Of a stretch of DNA of 55,514 nt, positions 15,567 through 24,418 are shown in pieces. The DNA is from a virus, in IMG/VR virus record IMGVR_UViG_3300046724_000534, positions 1-55,514 of that record; one strand, given 5' to 3'. Under the pieces are notes generated by a model. That model was given only the letters and a program-made list of their open reading frames with translations, was not told the DNA's origin and did not search any database. The position numbers and the translations under genes were made by a program. How positions within the stretch are numbered: the stretch's first letter is position 1; every line of letters starts with the position of its first letter.

Positions 15567-16223
15567 TCAGTACCCCACGTCCGGAGGTGTCATTTCCGGC
15601 GGTATGTTCTCCTGAAGCGGATTCATTCCCAGCCAATCAATCGGTAGATTCGGTTGCGGCATTGCTCCGCCCGTCGGAATTGGATACGGCATCGTCGGAT
15701 AACTGCCCGCTGCACCGCCCGTCGGAGACTTACCGGGCGTAGAAGTCTTCGGGAAATTACCAGCCCCTTGAAAAAGCATAGCGATCAAAGGAGCCAGTTG
15801 CGCGTTCTGCGGAATGGTCGAAGCAAACTCCGCCGGCAAGCCTAGTTTGCGCATAACCAGTTGCAGGGCAGTCTGCTGGTTCTGCTGCTCCGGTAGCGCC
15901 AAGGCTTGTGCGAGTGTGGTTGCCTGAATCCCCGGTGCCTGCGAAAGTCCCTGCTCGGCGAGATTCGCGTTCACGTTACCAGTAATTGCTTGCACCAATC
16001 CGCGATTCAGTGGTTGCGTGGCCTTTGTGACCATCTCGGAAAGCTGTTGCGGCGTTAGGTTGGCGTTGGCTTGCGCTTCCTTTGCAGCGATGGAGCGCTG
16101 GTGATCCGCCGCAAGGTTGCCGACGAGTCCCGCGCCGGTCGCGCCGAGCCCCGCCACTTCGCCGAGCCCCTTCCCTGCCGGACTGCCGAAGAATGATCCG
16201 ATGTTTCCAAGCATTTCACTCAT
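15567..16223 (-). CDS. Probable internal virion protein, 218 aa
   Basis: The N-terminal 40 residues are Gly/Leu/Ala-rich and amphipathic (G-N-I-G-S-F-F-G-S-P-A-G-K-G-L-G), as in membrane-active ejection proteins. A Gln/Ala-rich helical middle (45-160) and a Pro/Gly/Met-rich C-terminus follow. It sits between a short hydrophobic protein and another internal protein. No catalytic motif is present. Confidence 0.55.
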   Translation of the reverse strand: MSEMLGNIGSFFGSPAGKGLGEVAGLGATGAGLVGNLAADHQRSIAAKEAQANANLTPQQLSEMVTKATQPLNRGLVQAITGNVNANLAEQGLSQAPGIQATTLAQALALPEQQNQQTALQLVMRKLGLPAEFASTIPQNAQLAPLIAMLFQGAGNFPKTSTPGKSPTGGAAGSYPTMPYPIPTGGAMPQPNLPIDWLGMNPLQENIPPEMTPPDVGY

Positions 16224-16231
16224 TTTTTCAC

Positions 16232-16621
16232 CTATACATTATTGATGAAGTCGCTCAAGTTCACGTTTCCGGTGGCCGCGTTGGTCGGTTGCGAATTGGC
16301 CGGCTTAAACACCGTAGCGTTCGCGCCCGCCTGCGATCCTGGTTGACCGAGTGTTCCTGCGTTCAGTTGATCGGTAATCAGCCGGTAAAAATCTCCCGCC
16401 GTACCCGAAGTTTGCCCTTGCGTGTTCGCATCGGCGGTTCCAATCAGCGCTCTTTGCCGCGCGAGTGTCTGCAAATCCGGTGGCGTCGGTGCGGGTGCCC
16501 CTGGCGCCGTTGGTGCCGCGGGGCCACCGCGGTTCGCAATCGCTTCTCCGATTGAAGTCCCGGCTCCCGCAATTCCCGCAATAGACGCAATCGTGGGCAG
16601 CAACGCTATAAGGGGTGGCAT
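16232..16621 (-). CDS. Probable internal virion protein with hydrophobic N-terminus, 129 aa
   Basis: The first 30 residues are hydrophobic and Gly/Ala/Ile-rich, with no basic start typical of a signal peptide; this suggests a membrane-active helix. A Pro/Ala linker and a polar helical part follow. It overlaps the upstream acetyltransferase-like gene by 16 bases. Function inferred from the run of similar proteins downstream. Confidence 0.5.
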   Translation of the reverse strand: MPPLIALLPTIASIAGIAGAGTSIGEAIANRGGPAAPTAPGAPAPTPPDLQTLARQRALIGTADANTQGQTSGTAGDFYRLITDQLNAGTLGQPGSQAGANATVFKPANSQPTNAATGNVNLSDFINNV

Positions 16622-17001
16622 CGTTGTTTCCTTTCGAGTGATCCCACCAGAATCACTTGTGGCGTCTGTAATTGAAGGCCGCCGTATTTTCTACAGGCTC
16701 GCAATAATTTTTGATCCACCGTCGGGTCCAAGTGAAAGAAATAGCCCTTAAAACCCCTTGCCGAGCAATCCTGCCGTGTCTTTTCAATCAAGGCGCGAAC
16801 CACCATGGGACTCGACCCTTTTTTCACGCACAGACGCATGAGATAAATCAATCCGTGGCATGATCCAGCGAGCAAGATTCCTATGATTTGCCCATCCTTT
16901 TCGGCTACCCATGCCCATTGCCGGTCAACCTGCATCGCCTCAAAGCCAGTCCGGAGATGCTGCGGCATCGGTTCATCGTCTCGCAATGTACGCACAATCA
17001 T
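16606..17001 (-). CDS. GNAT-like acetyltransferase fold protein, 131 aa
   Basis: ATG at 17001 overlaps the upstream TGA as ATGA. The product has the GNAT order: a start helix, W-A-W-V-A-E-K-D-G-Q-I-I-G-I-L-L-A-G, then L-Y-L-M-R-L-C-V strand, V-V-R-A-L-I-E-K-T helix and Y-F-F-H-L-D-P strand. The acetyl-CoA loop (R-x-x-G-x-G/A) is not clearly present; K-K-G-S-S-P stands in its place. Similar GNAT-like proteins are found beside podovirus neck genes. Active enzyme or structural relic cannot be told apart here. Confidence 0.6.
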   Translation of the reverse strand: MIVRTLRDDEPMPQHLRTGFEAMQVDRQWAWVAEKDGQIIGILLAGSCHGLIYLMRLCVKKGSSPMVVRALIEKTRQDCSARGFKGYFFHLDPTVDQKLLRACRKYGGLQLQTPQVILVGSLERKQRCHPL

Positions 17002-20000
17002 ATCGCTTGCACCGGAACACCGAACGGCCGCGGCTCTACGGCCCAGTCGATGCCATCCACCTCGACATGCACATTTCCGCTGATGTCGGCATCGAAGCGC
17101 AAGCCCGTAAGTCCGATCGCGGCGAACAGGTCGAAATCCCCGTTCCCCGGTATCGCGTAGCGCACCGCCGCCTGCGCCACGGCGGAAACGCGCGGCTGCA
17201 CCGTGATATTTCCGGCTGCGCCTTCGTTCGTTCCGCGTACGATGACCATGCGAGCCCAGAGACGTTGACTGGACGCCTGCGAAGCGACCGTAATTGTACG
17301 CAACGACCACGCCACTTTTACCTGTGATGTCCCGCCATTGGTATACCAGTCTTCGTCACCTGCCTGCCAACGCTGAATACAGCCATCGTTATATCCGCCG
17401 ATGATGGTCAACGGATTCGACGTGACCGGCTGTACCTGGGCCATACAGCTAATCGGGAAAGGCAGATCCACGTTGGCGGCCCAGCATTTCAGGATCAGAT
17501 CAAACAGGAACATGCGCGTCAGGTGCCCGCCACTGTTGCCGATCGGCGCGGCCATGGCATACATCGGTGGATTGGCGGTCTGTGCGGCCCAAGACAGTGG
17601 AATGTAGTTCGCATCGGCTACGGTAATGTCCGAAGCATCGAAATCGTTGATCGGAAACAGGTAGGGCCGGATTTGTTCTGAAATCACTTCATCCCTGTAC
17701 CCGTTGAACGTGGCAATTCCCAAATGGCAGTAACGCACAAGTCCATATCCCGGCACGAAGATAATGGAGCGCGGCGCGAGGCATCCCATATCCGACGATA
17801 CTGGCTGAATGCCGAAATTGTTCGCGCCGAACACGCCGATAATCTGGTACGGCACGCGATACTTGAAGCAGATGAGAGACCCTTCCGGCGGAATCCCCTG
17901 CGCCGTGATGGTGAATTTCCCCATGCCCATGCCTTCGGCGCCGTCATCCTTGTCGAGAAACGCCTGATTGACCGGATTCCAGCCAAACGGGTTATTGGTG
18001 TTCGACATCCGTAATGACGTGGGGCCATCGAGACCTGTCGATGTGTTCGTGGGGGAAGTATTGAACGCCCACAACGACCCTGCGTAGATCTCGATATGCC
18101 CCGCGCCAGGTGGAGGGGGCGCTGCGGAGTTCAAGAGTCCTGCTACTTTCCAGATGGCCGTGCCATCCGGCTTCTGATTCTCGATAATTGTGGGCCAAGT
18201 TGGTTCGGCGCCGCCCGTTACGCCAGGTTGCACGCAACTAAGGTAAATGTTCGGTGTTGGTTGCGTGACTGGAACGATGATGTCGCCCGCGGCGTAAGCG
18301 CTGTTCGCTTCCCATGTCGGATAGGCCGGAACGAAATTCGAGATGATCGGCGTTGTCGAATCGGTGAAGGTTGCGGTCGTCGCGCCGCCTGAGGCCGTCG
18401 AATTGCGCACCGTGAACGTCCCGCCCGCGCCAGGCGTCACCGCGATCACCACAAATGTGCCGTTATAGGTCGCGTCACTGGCATTCGAGATGATGACGTT
18501 CGTTCCCACGGGCATGAATCCGTTAGCCGTTGGATCGGTGGTGCTGAGAGTAATAGTTCCGGCCACGGTAAAAGTAACTTGGTCGCCAACCACGGCAACC
18601 CCGGTAATTGCACCTGTGGGCGCAGGATTCACGGCGCTGCCGCTTGAATCCCAATAAATCTGCATCGAAAAGCCATTGCCGAGCGCGATAATCACGCGAT
18701 TGGTGAATTGCTTGAACTGCGGCAATGGTCCGACTAGCCCGGCAATCCCGCCAGAAGGTGTAGAACTCGTCGCATTGCTCAAGGTTCCCGGTCCCGTCGT
18801 ACCGCCACCGCCGGATCCGCCGCTCGGTGGAACGCCGAGACTCGATTCTGCGGCCGGATAGTAAGCCACCACATCGGCAAACGAGTAAGGAATTGGCAGA
18901 GCGCCGCTGTTCGGCATCTTGAACAGCACCGTCTGTGAAGTCGTGTCCATGGTCGGCGGATTAGAAGTCGATGAGGTGTTCGACAGAACTAGCGTGCCGC
19001 CTGTGCCCGTGGTGTAATAAATCGTGATGCGCGCAAGACTGACGTTTGGAAATAATGTACTTACCGTATCGTCTTCCCCGGTAACAGCAATCACTCCGCC
19101 AAAATTCACAACGCCATTAAAGTCAGCCGCAGTCCAGGTTGTTCCCCAAAGATCGGTTGGTCCACCATAGATTGAAACTCCCGAAGGAACCCAACCGTCA
19201 GGACTGGAATGGTCGCTACCGACAATGACCCCATTTCTTAGAAGGAAAACTCCCAAGTCGAATACTTCGTCCGCAAAGGTCGAACTTATGGACTTGGTAA
19301 TCTCTACCTTTATTCCCAAGATGGTCGCGCCGCCAGGAATCCCGGCAAAACCAAAATTGGTAAATGCCAGATATTTACTGTTTGGATTGGCATTAGGCAA
19401 AGCTACGCTTGCGGGAGTCCCTACTCCCGTGACGCCACTCGTATCGCTCCAAGCGTTCGTTCCAGGGCCAGTCATGTTTGCGCCGGTTCCGGCTGTATTC
19501 GGACCAATAGAAACGGCTGCGCTTCCTGCCGAACCCGAACCAGGCCCGCCCTTGACAATGACCGACTTGGACGAAGGAACGCTGAACACGGTCCAACTAC
19601 CATTGAACGTCGTCGGATCAAAGGCCGAAGACGTTATCGGCAGGCCAATAATGGATCCGGAGGGAAGCGTATCCGCCGCCGATAGCGTGAACTGGATGTA
19701 AGCCTGGCCACCGTTCGTGAATCCGGTAGCCGTGACATTATTGAACGTGAGCGTCGTAAAAGACGAGATTCCGGTATCGGGGAACGTCACCGTGGCAGTC
19801 AAGGGATTCGGCTGCAAGACCGGAAGCGTCGAGGCTACCAGTCTTACTTCTGTTCCCGCCGAGGTCGATCGGTAGACGTTGTATCCGAAGGCGGTGGGAA
19901 CCGTGTTCCAAGTCAACTGAATGGAAAGATTCGCGCCCGCAGCCGTCTCGCTCAATTCATTCGACGCCACTGTTTCGCCGCCAACGCCATCAATCGCCGT

Positions 20001-20351
20001 GATCACGTAATAGTATTTCGTTCCGTTGGTCAGGCTTCCACCGGCAATCGCCGTGGCAGTCTTCAATAGCGGCGCACCTATGGGTTGCGGCGCTTCTTGC
20101 AGCGCCAGGTAATACGGCGTTACGCCCGTCGGTTCGTACAGGAACGTGCTCAGAAACCGGCCCTGATTGCCGAGAACGATTCCGCCCAGCGCATTAATGA
20201 TGCCCGATCCATCGCAGGGTGTCAGCGCGCCCCGCTCCATCATCACGAGATTCGAGCCGCGCGGAAACGAGCCTTTCGGCTGCGCGAGAGGCTGATTCGA
20301 CGCGACGAGCCCCTTCAGAAAAGGCCCGGAAGGCTGAGGAGTGTACGCCAT
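16998..20351 (-). CDS. Large tail/neck protein (podovirus tail-tubular or stabilisation type), 1117 aa
   Basis: The N-terminal 95 residues recall podovirus tail-tubular proteins (F-P-R-G-S-N-L, a small beta part). An FN3-like insert lies at about 100-190, followed by Gly/Ser/Thr-rich beta repeats (200-760), including two carbohydrate-binding-like stretches. The C-terminal 300 residues resemble the propeller part of such proteins (F-L-F-D-L, G-G-Y-N-D-G-C-I-Q-R-W). The position between neck and internal proteins supports a role in closing the portal and building the short tail. At 1117 residues it is longer than usual because of the inserts. Confidence 0.7.
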   Translation of the reverse strand: MAYTPQPSGPFLKGLVASNQPLAQPKGSFPRGSNLVMMERGALTPCDGSGIINALGGIVLGNQGRFLSTFLYEPTGVTPYYLALQEAPQPIGAPLLKTATAIAGGSLTNGTKYYYVITAIDGVGGETVASNELSETAAGANLSIQLTWNTVPTAFGYNVYRSTSAGTEVRLVASTLPVLQPNPLTATVTFPDTGISSFTTLTFNNVTATGFTNGGQAYIQFTLSAADTLPSGSIIGLPITSSAFDPTTFNGSWTVFSVPSSKSVIVKGGPGSGSAGSAAVSIGPNTAGTGANMTGPGTNAWSDTSGVTGVGTPASVALPNANPNSKYLAFTNFGFAGIPGGATILGIKVEITKSISSTFADEVFDLGVFLLRNGVIVGSDHSSPDGWVPSGVSIYGGPTDLWGTTWTAADFNGVVNFGGVIAVTGEDDTVSTLFPNVSLARITIYYTTGTGGTLVLSNTSSTSNPPTMDTTSQTVLFKMPNSGALPIPYSFADVVAYYPAAESSLGVPPSGGSGGGGTTGPGTLSNATSSTPSGGIAGLVGPLPQFKQFTNRVIIALGNGFSMQIYWDSSGSAVNPAPTGAITGVAVVGDQVTFTVAGTITLSTTDPTANGFMPVGTNVIISNASDATYNGTFVVIAVTPGAGGTFTVRNSTASGGATTATFTDSTTPIISNFVPAYPTWEANSAYAAGDIIVPVTQPTPNIYLSCVQPGVTGGAEPTWPTIIENQKPDGTAIWKVAGLLNSAAPPPPGAGHIEIYAGSLWAFNTSPTNTSTGLDGPTSLRMSNTNNPFGWNPVNQAFLDKDDGAEGMGMGKFTITAQGIPPEGSLICFKYRVPYQIIGVFGANNFGIQPVSSDMGCLAPRSIIFVPGYGLVRYCHLGIATFNGYRDEVISEQIRPYLFPINDFDASDITVADANYIPLSWAAQTANPPMYAMAAPIGNSGGHLTRMFLFDLILKCWAANVDLPFPISCMAQVQPVTSNPLTIIGGYNDGCIQRWQAGDEDWYTNGGTSQVKVAWSLRTITVASQASSQRLWARMVIVRGTNEGAAGNITVQPRVSAVAQAAVRYAIPGNGDFDLFAAIGLTGLRFDADISGNVHVEVDGIDWAVEPRPFGVPVQAI

Positions 20352-21613
20352 TAGTTAATTAAAATCCCTCCTGCGATGTCGGGGAAGTAGACGCCCGGCC
20401 CGCTGGGTCCGCCCACTTGCCGCCGACGCACCACGCCGCGGTTGGTCTGCGCCCAGCTATGGACCTGCTTTTCCATGTCCTGATTGAATGCCGCCATAGA
20501 TTGAAGATCATGTTCAACAATCTTGGCGCGCCCGGCCATGTATTGAATAATCAGTTGGTCCCATCCCGAAGTAACGGGCAGAGTGGCGGTCGATTGCCCG
20601 GGTGAATACTTCTGCGAGGATTGCCGCTTACCCATCCAGGCGATGTTGCACTCGATCACCGGTTCTTCAGCCGTATGCGCGATGGCGCTCGTCCCGCCAA
20701 GCCCTCGAATCAAGCCGGTAAGCTGGTTTCCGTTGATGGTCGCGTAGGCCACAATCTCGGAGCCAATCGAGCAGAACCCAAACGGCAGCACGAAGCTGCA
20801 AAGCGCGAGGCTTGCCGTCGTAGAAGTGGCCGTCATGGGTGCCGCAAGAGAAGTGGTCTGCGACGTGCGCGCCGGTTGCGGGTAGACTTCCAGAATCGTG
20901 CGTCCCGCGTTGTGCGAGATGTGCGCGCTCGATAGCACTTGGCTGGTGATCGAGTTCCGACGCCAGAAGTAGCCTGGGTCGCCGCCCTGCATCCAGTAAC
21001 CGTCATACCAGATGGAAGTGATCGAGTTCCAGGTGGCCGGAATCTGATACAAAGGCTGATTGACGGTCGATCCAATGGCCGAATAGTCCTGAAAGCCGCC
21101 TGTGCCGCGCGCGATGATCTCTAGAGCAGCATTCAGCCAGCGGTAAATTGCCGCAGCCCCGATAAACCCGCCATCCGAGTCAGGAAGCCATGCGGTGTTC
21201 CGTGTCGGTGGAGCTTGCCCCACTTCTCCGGTCAAAGTGGTCAGATTGACGGTTCCGGTATTGTCTACCAAGGTTTGATAGACGAATTGCTGTCCGGTAA
21301 AGAATCCGACGTAGACCCGGAGAGACTGGTAATCCGGAAACCCGGAATAAACGATCTGAATGGCGTTCTGGACGCCGGTCAGCGTAACGCTCATCTCATT
21401 CGACGGTGCCGTTTCGCCCCATTGGTTGACTTCGGTAATGACAATCCAATAGGTTTGCAGGGCAATCGTGCCGCCGCCCACCGTCACACCCGTTAAACTG
21501 GTGATTGACGGAGGAGTGAGCGTTTGTGGCATATCGGGCACAGTTTCGCGTGCCTGAACGATCACATCGCCGATCATGGACCCGGTAAACAGCGCAATAG
21601 GTGTTGTGGCCAT
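20351..21613 (-). CDS. Head-tail connector/neck protein with FN3-like module, 420 aa
   Basis: Residues about 30-120 carry an FN3-like module with Y-W-I-V-I-T, G-E-T-A-P-S-N-E and R-V-Y-V. Residues about 140-240 are helical then beta with many Trp/Tyr (I-W-Y-D-G-Y-W-M-Q-G-G-D-P-G-Y-F-W). A C-terminal helical domain ends in an Arg-rich turn. It overlaps the start of the tail protein by one base. The layout agrees with adaptor proteins that sit under the portal; no enzyme motif is present. Confidence 0.6.
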   Translation of the reverse strand: MATTPIALFTGSMIGDVIVQARETVPDMPQTLTPPSITSLTGVTVGGGTIALQTYWIVITEVNQWGETAPSNEMSVTLTGVQNAIQIVYSGFPDYQSLRVYVGFFTGQQFVYQTLVDNTGTVNLTTLTGEVGQAPPTRNTAWLPDSDGGFIGAAAIYRWLNAALEIIARGTGGFQDYSAIGSTVNQPLYQIPATWNSITSIWYDGYWMQGGDPGYFWRRNSITSQVLSSAHISHNAGRTILEVYPQPARTSQTTSLAAPMTATSTTASLALCSFVLPFGFCSIGSEIVAYATINGNQLTGLIRGLGGTSAIAHTAEEPVIECNIAWMGKRQSSQKYSPGQSTATLPVTSGWDQLIIQYMAGRAKIVEHDLQSMAAFNQDMEKQVHSWAQTNRGVVRRRQVGGPSGPGVYFPDIAGGILIN

Positions 21614-21808
21614 CTATCGCCTCGAACCTCGTTTCAGAAGTCTCTTAAATTCCCGCTTGTGCTGCTTTTCTTCGGAGCGAACATGCTTGAACTTAGACGC
21701 GACCCTGGGTTCGTCCTCGGCCTTGGCCGTATTCGCCGACCGCGCGTAGTCCTTGACCGCCTTACCTTCGTCGCTTACCGCTTTGCGCAAGTTTTTCGTG
21801 GTAGCCAT
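21614..21808 (-). CDS. Basic miniprotein, 64 aa
   Basis: It starts with a TAATG overlap. The first part is a charged helix, the second is Lys/Arg/His-rich (F-K-H-V-R-S-E-E-K-Q-H-K-R-E-F-K-R) and ends in R-G-S-R-R. It is the third of three tandem basic genes after the decoration protein. No fold is recognisable. Confidence 0.65.
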   Translation of the reverse strand: MATTKNLRKAVSDEGKAVKDYARSANTAKAEDEPRVASKFKHVRSEEKQHKREFKRLLKRGSRR

Positions 21809-22032
21809 TATCTTCGCGCGCTCCGTTTCGGTGTCTTCCGATACGCGCCCGCTTCTTTCGCGTTTCGGCGGGCTAGATTCTCGGTCTGTTCCCGCAGCAT
21901 ATCTCCCGGCCCTCGAAACTCCATGTACGGATCACGCACAGCCGCGGCGACTACAGGTTTGGCAGGGCCGGATTCGACCAGGTTCCGGAATCGCGTCTTG
22001 TCGTCGGCTTTCTTGTAGAGGTCATTCGGCAT
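21808..22032 (-). CDS. Basic miniprotein with G-A-Y-R-K-T-x-K-R-S tail, 74 aa
   Basis: The ATG overlaps the upstream stop. The N-terminal two thirds are mixed charged; the C-terminal segment N-A-K-E-A-G-A-Y-R-K-T-P-K-R-S-A-R-R nearly repeats the end of the gene just upstream. The shared tail points to duplication or to a common ligand such as DNA or the capsid interior. Confidence 0.65.
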   Translation of the reverse strand: MPNDLYKKADDKTRFRNLVESGPAKPVVAAAVRDPYMEFRGPGDMLREQTENLARRNAKEAGAYRKTPKRSARR

Positions 22033-22274
22033 TAACGCCTCCCGCTCCTCTTGGCGGTCTTGCGGTATGCACCAGCGCGAGCCGCATTTTTACGCGCGGT
22101 ATCTTCGGCATCCCGAACAGGCAATCTCACAAATTCTTTTTGCCAAGAAGCGTGAGCGTCTCTATCAACATCGCCTCGCTCGCTTGGAGGAGTTCCGGCA
22201 TCGTCGTTCCCATACCGAATTTGGGTCGCTGCATTGCGACGATTTTCCTTAACCACATCCCGCTCTTGCGGCAT
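22032..22274 (-). CDS. Basic miniprotein with G-A-Y-R-K-T-x-K-R-S tail, 80 aa
   Basis: AGGGGG lies 5 bases before the ATG at 22274; an in-frame GTG at 22280 overlaps that ribosome site and is less likely. The body is polar and rich in Asp, Arg and Asn, and the end reads A-A-R-A-G-A-Y-R-K-T-A-K-R-S-G-R-R. The matching tail in the next gene is separated by a single-base TAATG overlap. Confidence 0.65.
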   Translation of the reverse strand: MPQERDVVKENRRNAATQIRYGNDDAGTPPSERGDVDRDAHASWQKEFVRLPVRDAEDTARKNAARAGAYRKTAKRSGRR

Positions 22275-22293
22275 TTTCACCCCCTAAACTGGT

Positions 22294-22332
22294 ACGAGCC
22301 GAAACCGGGCGATTTGCCCAGCCCCGGCTCGT
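22294..22332 (-). other. Intercistronic nested hairpin after the decoration gene
   Basis: A 7-bp outer stem (ACGAGCC/GGCTCGT) encloses an internal loop and an inner GGGC/GCCC stem. It fills the gap between the decoration gene and the basic miniproteins. No T-run follows, so it is more likely a stabilising or processing element than an intrinsic terminator. Confidence 0.45.
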
Positions 22333-22362
22333 TGCCGACCAGTGGAGAAATTGTTTCGCGGT

Positions 22363-22869
22363 CTAAATGAGACCGAACAGTTCCACGTCCATCGTGCAGC
22401 CCGGCCCTGTGCCGGTGAGCGTGACCACGATCTTGACGCACTGCATTCCGCCGTTGCCGGTCACCGCGCTCGCGCCGCCGATCAGATAGCCAACCGCGCC
22501 GCCGCTGGTGGTCGATGGTGCCGTGTCCGGCAGGAGCGTGGCGTTCACGTCGAGCCAACTGGTCGAAGAGAGCGTTACGGCGGTCGAGAAGTTCCAGTCC
22601 GCAATCACCACGGAGTTCGTTCCATCATAGCCGAATACCTGAATCTTCGAGACCGCCGGTGACGTACCGGTGCCGTTGTACACCTTAATGCGGATCTTGC
22701 CGACGGTGATGGTCGGCACGATCAGCCCGGCCACCGTGTTCAGGGTGGTTCCCGGAACGAAATACGAGGTTCCCGAGGTGACCGCGATTCCGGTCGCTAC
22801 CTGGTTCGTGGTGCGCGTGGATACGCCATACCCAGGGAATGTACGCTCCAACCCAACATTGATCGCCAT
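22363..22869 (-). CDS. Probable capsid decoration protein, 168 aa
   Basis: The whole protein is beta-rich, Thr/Gly/Val-dominated, with a jelly-roll-like sequence of strands and no helix-forming stretch except the start. It lies directly after the capsid gene apart from the inserted homing nuclease. Size, composition and position suit a decoration or head-fibre protein. No family motif is recognisable. Confidence 0.55.
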   Translation of the reverse strand: MAINVGLERTFPGYGVSTRTTNQVATGIAVTSGTSYFVPGTTLNTVAGLIVPTITVGKIRIKVYNGTGTSPAVSKIQVFGYDGTNSVVIADWNFSTAVTLSSTSWLDVNATLLPDTAPSTTSGGAVGYLIGGASAVTGNGGMQCVKIVVTLTGTGPGCTMDVELFGLI

Positions 22870-22880
22870 TGAAAGGCTCC

Positions 22881-23369
22881 TTAGTTTACCGACTCGTTGC
22901 TTTTCATTTTTTCGTCAACGAAGTCCAAGGTCCTGAGTTTCTGCATCTGCTCAAAAAGATTATTGCGCTGAGTTCTTATTTCTTCGGGAACGTATTTCCC
23001 TTTGGTGTACACGTTCTTGGTCTTGCTCATCGTTTCGATGTAGGCCAAACCAATTTCAATTTGCTCTCGCTTGATGACACTATACGGAGCGATTCCTTGC
23101 AATATCTCTTTTGTCTTTTTTCCGTACACCGACCAAGTGTAAAGCGATTTCCGTCCACGGTATTGTTTTGCGTAAGTCATCTGAACGCTACCGCCAAACC
23201 TTTGCTGGCACCAATTCGGCAAACGTACATCCGTATTCGCAACACGTACAGAGATGTCGAATGTATGCCAAGCCCACTTGCCTTCTTTGCGAGACTTCCG
23301 CGTAAGGCTGATGTAGCCCTCTCCGTCTACATACGCTGCGAGTTGTGCCCACTCAATTTGCGTAATCAT
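22881..23369 (-). CDS. LAGLIDADG-type homing endonuclease, 162 aa
   Basis: Residues 8-20 read W-A-Q-L-A-A-Y-V-D-G-E-G-Y-I-S, a single LAGLIDADG helix with the catalytic Asp/Glu. The following strands, V-R-V-A-N-T-D and Y-T-W-S-V-Y-G-K, agree with the fold. One motif per chain implies a homodimer. It stands between the major capsid and decoration genes on the same strand, so it is free-standing, not in an intron: both neighbours are intact. The ribosome site is weak. Confidence 0.85.
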   Translation of the reverse strand: MITQIEWAQLAAYVDGEGYISLTRKSRKEGKWAWHTFDISVRVANTDVRLPNWCQQRFGGSVQMTYAKQYRGRKSLYTWSVYGKKTKEILQGIAPYSVIKREQIEIGLAYIETMSKTKNVYTKGKYVPEEIRTQRNNLFEQMQKLRTLDFVDEKMKSNESVN

Positions 23370-23381
23370 CTCGTAAGCATA

Positions 23382-24386
23382 TCACGACAAAGTAGTTAGC
23401 GCGACCTGGGCGAGAGGCCGGTTACATCCTAATTGAGCTATCAAATGTATTCTTGCCGTAATCACGTCCTGGTTCGACGGCATGATCCACGGAGTCATCC
23501 GGAAATAGCTTCCCAGGTTGTAGATCATCCAGATGTACTTCGTGTTCAGCAGGTAACCGGTTCCTGCCGGAAAGTGTTGATCGGCAAGGACTACGGCGTT
23601 CTTGAACCGCATGTGATACCGGAAGGAAGTCTGGATCGGGGCCGTATCCGCGAAGTTGTCCGTCGCGCGGATAATCGTGGTCGAGGCCGAGGCATTCGAG
23701 TTCTGCGTGAACTGCCCTTCGAAGTTCGCAAAGTCGGTGTTGTTCAGAATCAGGAGGTTCGGTTCGTCGTACCCGTAAGTCGTCAGGAAGTACGCCGGAA
23801 GCAGCTTGATCGGCGTCAAGTGTCCGCCGATGGCCTGGTTCGCAGCCGGCTGCCAGAAGGTGTTCGCCGCGCGGTTGATGCCGGCAATCGTGTTGGTGGT
23901 TTGCAGCACCCAGGCATTGATCGAGTCGAGGTCGATCGAGGAGTTGAATGGCGCGTTACCCGCCACCGCTTCGGCCAGCATGTCCAGCATGGAGCCCGCG
24001 GCTGCCTGCACGTAGGTCTTCACGAGGTCGAGACCTACCGGGCCGCCGCGCCCAATCACGATGTCCATGACCGGCAGCGTCACGGCCTGGAAATAGCCGC
24101 GCCACACCTGATCAGCAGGCTGAATGGCGTCGATCGCCGAAGTCGGCAAAAGCTGATCGCCCCAATACGCGCCGCGCGTGGTGATCTTGGTGGTCAGCAA
24201 CGGATACACGATTTCGGCGCCCGCATTGTATTTCTTGGCGTACTGGTTCAGGAAGGAAAAGGTCGGCGAAGGCTGGAACACCAGGTCCGCCACCTTCGGG
24301 TAGATCATTTTCTGCGAGATCGACTGGAGCGTGTTGACAAGGGTCGCGCTCGGCTGGTTAATTCCAGTTCCAGTAATGAAGGCCAT
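23382..24386 (-). CDS. Major capsid protein, 334 aa
   Basis: It follows the scaffold gene, has AAGGAG upstream and shows the pattern of HK97-fold capsids of podoviruses: an N-terminal helix, an extended loop with I-V-Y-P-L-L-T-T-K, a long spine helix (about 125-150) and a beta-rich C-terminal region with W-I-M-P-S-N-Q-D. There is no protease gene or obvious cleavage site nearby. Confidence rests on gene order, size and composition, not on a direct match. Confidence 0.8.
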   Translation of the reverse strand: MAFITGTGINQPSATLVNTLQSISQKMIYPKVADLVFQPSPTFSFLNQYAKKYNAGAEIVYPLLTTKITTRGAYWGDQLLPTSAIDAIQPADQVWRGYFQAVTLPVMDIVIGRGGPVGLDLVKTYVQAAAGSMLDMLAEAVAGNAPFNSSIDLDSINAWVLQTTNTIAGINRAANTFWQPAANQAIGGHLTPIKLLPAYFLTTYGYDEPNLLILNNTDFANFEGQFTQNSNASASTTIIRATDNFADTAPIQTSFRYHMRFKNAVVLADQHFPAGTGYLLNTKYIWMIYNLGSYFRMTPWIMPSNQDVITARIHLIAQLGCNRPLAQVALTTLS

Positions 24387-24418
24387 GTTTTTATGGCTCC
24401 TTTTTCATGTGAGAAAAG

